Below are positions 1-4,144 of a DNA stretch of 6,212 bases, one piece after another (positions within the stretch are counted from its first letter, which is position 1; each line of letters opens with the position of its first letter). The DNA lies in assembly GCF_004138495.1 (NCBI RefSeq), contig NZ_ML142862.1, positions 155,302 to 161,513 of the forward strand, written 5' to 3'. The stretch comes from Phytoactinopolyspora endophytica (GTDB lineage Bacteria; Actinomycetota; Actinomycetes; Jiangellales; Jiangellaceae). A model generated the notes under the pieces. It was given only the letters and a program-made list of their open reading frames with translations. It made no database searches and had not been told where the DNA came from. A program made the position numbers and the translations under genes.

Positions 1-57
1 GTCAACGTCAGGATCGGACGGATCGATCCCCAAGATCTCGTACAGGCCGACAGTCAC
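1..57 (-). CDS. 5' end of a leftward gene, product unknown
   Basis: Only the first 19 codons are visible; the gene runs off the left edge. Read on the minus strand from GTG at 57 they give MTVGLYEILGIDPSDPDVD, with no stop. I chose this GTG because the purine-rich stretch AAGGGG at 71-66 lies 8 nt upstream, a good ribosome-binding distance. An in-frame GTG at 66 overlaps that stretch and is less likely. The fragment is too short to assign a family. The palindrome and promoter-like boxes just upstream (84-110) suggest a tightly controlled, possibly self-regulating gene such as a small DNA-binding regulator. That is inference from context, not from the protein. Confidence 0.45.
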   Translation of the reverse strand, partial: MTVGLYEILGIDPSDPDVD

Positions 58-81
58 CGCACTCACCCCTTCCCGGGCACA

Positions 82-110
82 AGTATCGTATATTCACGAT
101 ATTCGATCAA
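82..110 (-). promoter_or_regulatory. Putative promoter with embedded operator palindrome
   Basis: On the minus strand a -35-like TTGATC (110-105) is followed after 17 nt by a -10-like GATACT (87-82), each matching four of six consensus bases. Embedded between and overlapping them is the inverted repeat TATCGT-N6-ACGATA (84-101), with perfect 6-bp arms. It lies about 27 nt before the GTG start at 57. A repressor bound there would cover the spacer and the -10 box. Which protein binds it is unknown. Confidence 0.45.
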
Positions 111-382
111 CTCCGAGCGCCTCGGTTGGACCGCGGCCGACTACCACCTACCAAACTTTAAAGGGCTTTCTTCTTGCTTGCCTAAGTTCAGCTCTGTACG
201 TGATCTTTCGTCATCTCCACCTCGCCTCAGCGCGGTGGGCTATGTCCACGAGTGACGTCGTCTAATGGCGCCTTGAAGCGACTAGAAGCAATTCGAAGGT
301 GCTCCGAATAAGGATACGGACTATCGAACCCTTCGAGACCGACGCCTGTCGTGGTCTCGTTCGCGATGGCATGGCTGGTGTC
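111..382. other. Gene-free spacer
   Basis: I find no credible coding region on either strand here. The only structure is a weak hairpin at 334-359 with 7-bp arms CGAGACC/GGTCTCG and a 12-nt interior that can add a GAC/GTC pairing. It lies in line with the two stronger hairpins to its right. No tRNA-like cloverleaf was seen. Confidence 0.5.
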
Positions 383-409
383 GCCCATGGCGCCCTGGGC
401 GCCATGGGC
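383..409. terminator. Perfect 12-bp hairpin, possible second terminator
   Basis: GCCCATGGCGCC (383-394) pairs perfectly with GGCGCCATGGGC (398-409) around a 3-nt loop. There is no T-tract on either side. It follows the hairpin at 425-465 in the direction of the leftward operon, so it could act as a back-up terminator protecting the gene at 1-57 from read-through. A protein-binding site is an alternative, since the arms themselves contain CCATGG and GGCGCC palindromes. Confidence 0.5.
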
Positions 410-424
410 CGTACTCCTCGTATG

Positions 425-465
425 CAGACCCCGGGAACCGGCTCACTGACCGTTCCCGGGGTCTG
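425..465 (-). terminator. Terminator hairpin of the leftward operon
   Basis: CAGACCCCGGGAAC (425-438) pairs perfectly with GTTCCCGGGGTCTG (452-465), giving a 14-bp stem with a 13-nt loop. It begins 9 nt after the stop codon (477-475) of the membrane-protein gene, the expected place for an intrinsic terminator. There is no T-tract, which is common in high-GC actinobacteria. Confidence 0.75.
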
Positions 466-474
466 GGACCAGTC

Positions 475-924
475 TTAGATCTTGTCCTGGGCTCTCTCAA
501 TATCAGTGCGCGTCCGCTTAAGCCGCGGTAACCACCATCGGTGCGATTCCCATACCGACACGAGAAGTAATGTTCCGATCGCGACAGGGAACACGGGGTT
601 GGTGAGGCGCTCGTGCTCGTCGATTGTCATGGACTCCCTGGACAGCATGAGCTGCACGTATGTAACGCCAAGTATCACAGCTGGTATGACGGTGACGAGG
701 ATAGACCATCGAGCCATGACGCACGCGAGACCAATGACTGCGCCGACGAGGGCTAGGCGGCCGACAGCCCACCAGAGTGAGTCCGCCGGTAGCAGCGAGT
801 AGTCCGGGAGAGATCCCACCGCACTGCCCAGGCTGGCGTGAGCCCCCGGTGGTACGAGGTAGAGGATCGCGGTCACGATCGCACCGGCGATCGCTCCCAA
901 CGCCGTTCTCCATGCTCTTGTCAT
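475..924 (-). CDS. Small four-helix membrane protein, family unknown
   Basis: This encodes 149 residues that I cannot assign to a family. Four hydrophobic segments are visible at about residues 8-25, 52-70, 73-94 and 110-126. They are followed by a basic/charged tail (129-149, rich in R and K) that should be cytoplasmic, which implies N-in/C-in topology. The loop between helices 1 and 2 (26-51) would face outside and is neutral to acidic. The ATG at 924 has GGTGA (936-932) 7 nt upstream. The gene is the last of a co-directional set, 58 nt behind the second secreted-protein gene, and a 14-bp hairpin follows the stop. By position it could be a membrane partner or a self-protection protein for the two secreted proteins. 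That is inference only; no motif supports a transport or enzymatic role. Confidence 0.75.
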   Translation of the reverse strand: MTRAWRTALGAIAGAIVTAILYLVPPGAHASLGSAVGSLPDYSLLPADSLWWAVGRLALVGAVIGLACVMARWSILVTVIPAVILGVTYVQLMLSRESMTIDEHERLTNPVFPVAIGTLLLVSVWESHRWWLPRLKRTRTDIERAQDKI

Positions 925-982
925 AGCAAGTTCACCGCAATCTCAGTGCCTGTGTCACATCAGGCGCTGTATTCGTCCAGTC

Positions 983-1918
983 CTAGAACCTGTACCTGCA
1001 CGACAATGTAACATCCCCTCTATCGTGTGGCCACCAGCAGCGACTGATTCCCCAGTAGGGACCGTGAGAGTAACCCGTCCTACTCTCGCCGCAACCTTGT
1101 AGCAGTACATGGTGTGGAGGCAATGGCGAAACGGTCTCGCCGCAGATTATGATCTTTGTTTCTATAGGCTCGACATTGTGGTCACCGCCCACCATATCAG
1201 CACCATCTCGAACCGAGTGGCTAGAAATCTTCAAGCCAGCGTCAACGGTCTGGCGATAAGCGTACAAGTGTAATTTATAGTCCAACATTGTGGCAGACTG
1301 ACGGGCATTACCCCTGATGTTGTTCGCGGCGTCCCAACTCCGAACCGGCGGTATATCAGTTAGTTTCAAATAGAGGTCATCTGCGTCGACTGTACTGGGG
1401 CGCTGTTCTGGTGCGTCAGGATCGCTTACGAGCAGGTTGGGTGTTTGTTTAGTCCAGCCGGTGGCTGCTGCACTACTCTCTGCGTATCCATCAGGCACCA
1501 AATAGGCTTCGGTTGACGGTTCGCCAGCGGAACCGGCCAAGCTGAGTGCAAGTCCAGATTGGCCGAAGCCTTCTTCTGAGTCACAGGAATAACCCGACTT
1601 CCGAGTCCCAGACAAGACACTTATTAGACATACTTCGTCCTGATGACTGACGGCGACCCAATGTTGGGCTGCGCCAGAGTCGGCCAGAAACCTGGCGGAT
1701 TCTTTGTCCATTCTGTTGTTGAAATCCACATGCGAAGGTAGTGCATCTTCAGCCCTCTGTTCCGATGTCAGCACGCTGAGCGTTTCCACTGTAGAGTTCG
1801 GCTGTTCGGTTGTGGCGCCCGCCATGGCCGTGCTGGCCGATACCGCGAGAGTCGCTGCTGAAATCAGTGCAACTTTGACTCTGCGCTTCAACTGCGCACC
1901 TAGATTCTCCGTGCTCAC
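983..1918 (-). CDS. Secreted protein, tandem paralogue 2 (C97/C112, KISSHS, CWW)
   Basis: This encodes 311 residues. An in-frame reading extends back to 2164, but I start at GTG 1918: GGAGG (1928-1924) lies 5 nt upstream, and the longer form would overlap the preceding gene by over 200 nt. Residues 1-33 are a signal peptide: basic KRRVK, a hydrophobic stretch, then AMA before G34. Residues 55-170 hold a domain with DALPSHV, SARFLAD, QHWVAV, C97-LISVL...C112, AYLVPDG and NLLVSDP. This pattern resembles uncharacterised exported proteins common in actinobacteria (by memory, no search). The C-terminal part has LKISSHS (229-235), VGGDH, an extra cysteine pair (C259, C276) and C294-WW-P-H...C307, ending in aromatic and basic residues. 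All mature cysteines are candidate disulphides. The same layout recurs in the gene 31 nt upstream, so the two are tandem duplicates. No enzyme motif was recognised; function unknown. Confidence 0.85.
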   Translation of the reverse strand: MSTENLGAQLKRRVKVALISAATLAVSASTAMAGATTEQPNSTVETLSVLTSEQRAEDALPSHVDFNNRMDKESARFLADSGAAQHWVAVSHQDEVCLISVLSGTRKSGYSCDSEEGFGQSGLALSLAGSAGEPSTEAYLVPDGYAESSAAATGWTKQTPNLLVSDPDAPEQRPSTVDADDLYLKLTDIPPVRSWDAANNIRGNARQSATMLDYKLHLYAYRQTVDAGLKISSHSVRDGADMVGGDHNVEPIETKIIICGETVSPLPPHHVLLQGCGESRTGYSHGPYWGISRCWWPHDRGDVTLSCRYRF

Positions 1919-1949
1919 TTGTACCTCCATCTGTATGATTAATCCAGTC

Positions 1950-2879
1950 CTATGTGGCATACCAACAATGCATGGGAGCGTCGCCTGGCAATATCTCGTG
2001 ATACCACCAGCATTGGCTCCTGGCGTATACTGGAGTGTGTGTTTGTAACCGCGCGAGACGGAGCCCGTATGCATGAACAATCCGATGGTACGGAGGTTCG
2101 GCTCCCGCAGTTTCGACATACACGGTAGCGGGAAAGTCTGCGCCGAACTCTGCATGGCCACCAATTATCGTCGAACCTGCGCGCCCAGAATGGCTAGATA
2201 TCTTGATGCTCTTTCCGACCTGAGCGCCATTGGCGTACCTGTGAGTGGCCAACGGGGCAAATCCCAATTCGGTCTCCTGGGAACGACTCCGACTTGTCGT
2301 GGTATCTCGCGGAGGGGGCACTACGTCGAAGGCGGCGAACTCCGCATCGCCATACGTGGCAGTTGCGTCGTTTTCTGCAAATGGATCACTCATGAATAGG
2401 TTTAATGTTATTCGCTTCCAGTTAGTTGAATTTTCGACGTCGGTGGTGCGATTGTCGGGTACTAGATGTGCCTCGATTGTCGCATCATCCCGATGACCAA
2501 GATTCAATGCAATGCCGTGCTTTCTGAAGTCATCATTTGGAGCACAGGTGATGCCTGACGTCTTCGTTGCGATTAGAACGGAGATGAGGCAAATTTCAGT
2601 CTCTTGGCGAGTCGTGACCCAATGCTTCGCGTTGCGCGCTTCGGCGATAAAGCGAGCGGCATCCGCGTCGATGTCACCGGGCTCTATGAACTCAGGAAGC
2701 GCGTCACGTTCTGCGCGGTCAGACTGAAGGATCTGCAACTGCTCAACCGTTGATTCAAGGCCAGCGTTTGCGGTGGTCGCTGAGATTGATCCAAGGATAA
2801 GCGTTGCAGCACAGCCAATCGCAAGGAGGAAGGCTTTTCGCGCCTCTGCTAGTCGTTGACGTGTCCTGACAGGGTCCAC
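1950..2879 (-). CDS. Secreted protein, tandem paralogue 1 (C97/C112, KISSHS, CWW)
   Basis: This encodes 309 residues from a GTG start at 2879, with GAAGGG (2896-2891) 11 nt upstream, a slightly long spacing. The basic N-terminus (RTRQRLAEARK) and hydrophobic residues 16-36 end in ANA before G40, a type I signal peptide. The N-terminal domain carries DALPEFI, AARFIAE, KHWVTT, C97-LISVL...C112, AHLVPDN and LFMSDP. Both C97 and C112 have the same number in the downstream paralogue. A proline-rich, serine/threonine-rich linker (about 187-205) leads to the C-terminal module: IKISSHS (225-231), IIGGH, C290-WWYH and C305-WYAT at the very end. Four mature cysteines would allow two disulphides. It is the first gene of a three-gene leftward operon and encodes no recognised catalytic motif. 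Possible roles include envelope binding or an exported antagonistic or adhesive factor; none is demonstrated. Local base composition is AT-richer than the right side of the window. Confidence 0.85.
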   Translation of the reverse strand: MDPVRTRQRLAEARKAFLLAIGCAATLILGSISATTANAGLESTVEQLQILQSDRAERDALPEFIEPGDIDADAARFIAEARNAKHWVTTRQETEICLISVLIATKTSGITCAPNDDFRKHGIALNLGHRDDATIEAHLVPDNRTTDVENSTNWKRITLNLFMSDPFAENDATATYGDAEFAAFDVVPPPRDTTTSRSRSQETELGFAPLATHRYANGAQVGKSIKISSHSGRAGSTIIGGHAEFGADFPATVYVETAGAEPPYHRIVHAYGLRLARLQTHTPVYARSQCWWYHEILPGDAPMHCWYAT

Positions 2880-3390
2880 CGATTACCATTCCCTTCGGAT
2901 GTAGATGAGTTCGGGACAATCGGTTGCTAAATTGCGCGATCGCCCAGGCCGATGTGGGGGAAGGTGCACATACCGGCGGCAATGAGAAAATTGAGAAAGA
3001 TTCCCCACCCGATTTAAACGTCCACCCCTTGATTTGCTATCTCGCACCGGTAAGTGCTAATTGACCCGAAAGCATAGTAAAGCGGGCCCAAAGCTGCAAT
3101 AGGGACAAATATGACATGAGGCACAGAGTTTCTATGGACTGCGGCGGTGTGCGAAACGGCTGTTTAACGGTATGGTGTTGGTGGAAGTTTGTAGTCATAT
3201 ATCCGCTGTATGGCGACGACGGCGTGCTGGTGCGCACCAATTTGTGGTTTCTAGGTGATGAAGTAATAGCGTGGATGCGCACTGCTCACATCAAGGCCGC
3301 AGGTCACAGCTCCGCCTTGCGCGCGAAGCGAAACGTGGCAACAATTCGCTCCCCTCTCGGAGCACCACCACCTCGTGTAGTCACGGGAGC
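2880..3390. other. Gene-free region upstream of the secreted-protein operon
   Basis: Short open readings exist on both strands, but none has a credible ribosome-binding site, composition or recognisable protein motif. The operon's promoter should lie here on the minus strand. I see no convincing pair of -35/-10 boxes, so it may depend on an alternative sigma factor or an activator. The AT-rich stretch at about 2985-3060 is the likeliest neighbourhood. From about 3390 rightward the sequence becomes coding-like again on the minus strand (metG remnant). Confidence 0.4.
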
Positions 3391-3539
3391 CGGGTCGGCG
3401 TAGTCGAGGGCGGTGACGTAGTTGGTGCGGGCGTCCCACCACACATAGATCACCTGGGGACGGGTCCACGGATGCCCCATCCGTCTGTACGGTCTGCAGG
3501 CCTGGAGACGCTGAAGACTCGTAGGCGACGGAACCATCC
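3391..3539 (-). pseudogene. metG: Frameshifted remnant of a methionyl-tRNA synthetase gene
   Basis: Two adjacent minus-strand frames each give a piece of a class I methionyl-tRNA synthetase catalytic core. Frame one (3539-3453) reads WFRRLRVFSVSRPADRT then DGWGI, matching the family's FS(I/V)SR...WGI.VPGDP block. It hits TGA at 3452-3450. Frame two (3456-3391) reads QVIYVWWDARTNYVTALDY, matching the family's YVW.DA..NY..A block. In typical family members about seven codons separate WGI from this Q; only 14 nt remain here, consistent with a small deletion that broke the frame. Everything else of a gene normally over 500 codons is missing. Frame two continues to a TGA at 3306-3304 without family resemblance. 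The left end abuts the toxin remnant on the opposite strand. No product is expected. The family call is from memory of conserved motifs but rests on two independent blocks in the right order. Confidence 0.7.
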
Positions 3540-3679
3540 CCTACGAACGGTTCGTCAACGACCTCTCCAACGCCCAGGTCGCCGCGCTCAGAGCGGCCGT
3601 GGACCGCGTGCTTGCCGTACACGGCATGGACCTTGCTCGCACCGAGTGGCTTAAGGCCCTAGAACGGATATGGGGAAGA
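3521..3679 (+). pseudogene. N-terminal half of a HigB/RelE-type toxin gene
   Basis: Read in frame this gives VGDGTIPYERFVNDLSN, then a helical stretch AALRAAVDRVLAVHGMDL and ARTEWLKAL. This resembles the N-terminal half of Gp49-like HigB toxins, mRNA-cleaving ribonucleases of the RelE superfamily about 110-130 residues long. There is no start codon: an in-frame TGA lies at 3512-3514. After WLKAL the family's core strand (typically like GLYEFRVR) and the whole catalytic C-terminal half are gone. The frame then runs into the start of the downstream antitoxin gene and stops in it. The remnant sits 31 nt upstream of the helix-turn-helix gene on the same strand, the standard toxin-first order of a HigBA module. 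It should be inactive. The family call is by eye. Confidence 0.6.
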
Positions 3680-3697
3680 CGCCATAATGTCAGGAAA

Positions 3698-3702
3698 GGA
3701 GG
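3698..3702 (+). promoter_or_regulatory. Strong ribosome-binding site of the HTH gene
   Basis: AAAGGAGGTGA (3695-3705) is close to a full anti-16S match. Its GGAGG core lies 8 nt before ATG 3711. This decides the start against the in-frame ATG at 3687, which lies upstream of the site and would have no such signal. Confidence 0.9.
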
Positions 3703-3710
3703 TGACGAGC

Positions 3711-4037
3711 ATGCCACGCAGCTACGACGACGTCATGACCGATCGCTGGGATCGCACGTCGCCTAAGGCCCTGGAGTGCGCCGAGGCCTTCAGACAGGCG
3801 CACGACATTGCTGCCCAGGTCATCGCTCTCCGGCTACGGCATGGCCTGACACAGGCTGAGCTCGCCGAACGTTGCGGGATGGACCAGGGCGACATCAGCC
3901 GCATCGAGCGCGGGTCGACCAACCCGACGGCCCGCACGCTCCAGCGCATCGCCGAAGCCCTGGAAGCCGACGTCCGCCTGGTCGATCGGCCCGCTCCCTC
4001 ACCTCAACCAACACCGGGGATCACGGGAGCTGTCTGA
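3711..4037 (+). CDS. XRE-family helix-turn-helix protein, orphan HigA-like antitoxin
   Basis: This encodes 108 residues. Residues 33-90 form an XRE/Cro-type helix-turn-helix domain: VIALRLRHGLTQAELAERC with recognition helix DQGDISRIERG, then NPTARTLQRIAEAL, all hallmark positions of the fold. The N-terminal 30 residues (SYDDVMTDRW...EAFRQAHDIAAQ) resemble the lead-in of HigA antitoxins that follow Gp49-like HigB toxins. The tail from about residue 92 is proline-rich and probably disordered. In an intact module this protein would bind the toxin and repress the shared promoter. Here the upstream toxin gene is truncated, so the antitoxin is an orphan that may persist as a DNA-binding regulator. 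No operator was recognised upstream. An unrelated XRE regulator is the alternative. The gene converges on the glycosidase gene, separated by a strong hairpin. Confidence 0.88.
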   Translation: MPRSYDDVMTDRWDRTSPKALECAEAFRQAHDIAAQVIALRLRHGLTQAELAERCGMDQGDISRIERGSTNPTARTLQRIAEALEADVRLVDRPAPSPQPTPGITGAV

Positions 4038-4088
4038 AACCGGCTATGGCCCGAGCACGTACGTGCACTGACCGATGTGCTGTTCTGA

Positions 4089-4124
4089 TGGCCTGTCGTC
4101 ACGAGCTTTCGTGACGACAGGCCA
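4089..4124. terminator. Bidirectional terminator between convergent genes
   Basis: TGGCCTGTCGTCACGA (4089-4104) pairs perfectly with TCGTGACGACAGGCCA (4109-4124): a 16-bp stem with loop GCTT. It lies 51 nt after the stop of the helix-turn-helix gene and 20 nt beyond the stop of the glycosidase gene on the other strand, so it can serve both. Neither side has a T-tract. Confidence 0.85.
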
Positions 4125-4144
4125 CCTCAACGTGACGTTGTCTC

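Noticed and set aside
366..449. A 27-codon plus-strand reading (MAWLVSPMAPWAPW...) across the hairpins.
   Set aside because: Its sequence is dictated by the inverted repeats, and I see no ribosome-binding site.
1919..2164. N-terminal extension giving a 393-codon reading for the second secreted protein.
   Set aside because: It overlaps the upstream paralogue in another frame by over 200 nt and lacks a signal peptide at its start. GTG 1918 has GGAGG at 5-nt spacing and begins a normal signal peptide.
1950..2879. Lipoprotein signal at C23 of the first paralogue.
   Set aside because: The residues before the cysteine (AIG) lack the leucine-type residue expected at -3, and a proper ANA cleavage site follows at 37-39. 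The paralogue has no cysteine there.
983..2879. Relation of the C-terminal modules to lactococcin 972-type bacteriocins, suggested by the SSHS motif and aromatic ends.
   Set aside because: The proteins are several times longer, the cysteines do not fit that family, and no ABC transporter or large membrane partner typical of its loci is present.
3116..3403. A 95-codon plus-strand reading upstream of the graveyard region.
   Set aside because: No ribosome-binding site, no recognisable motif, and its second half is antisense to the metG remnant.
3652..3775. Direct repeat TAAGGCCCT(A/G)GA at 3652 and 3764.
   Set aside because: Only about 12 nt long, each encoding KALE in its own reading. No sign of duplication around it.
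4055..4066. Perfect 12-bp palindrome GCACGTACGTGC after the helix-turn-helix gene.
   Set aside because: It has no loop, is short, and sits between convergent genes where no promoter is expected. It is probably chance or a minor part of the termination region.
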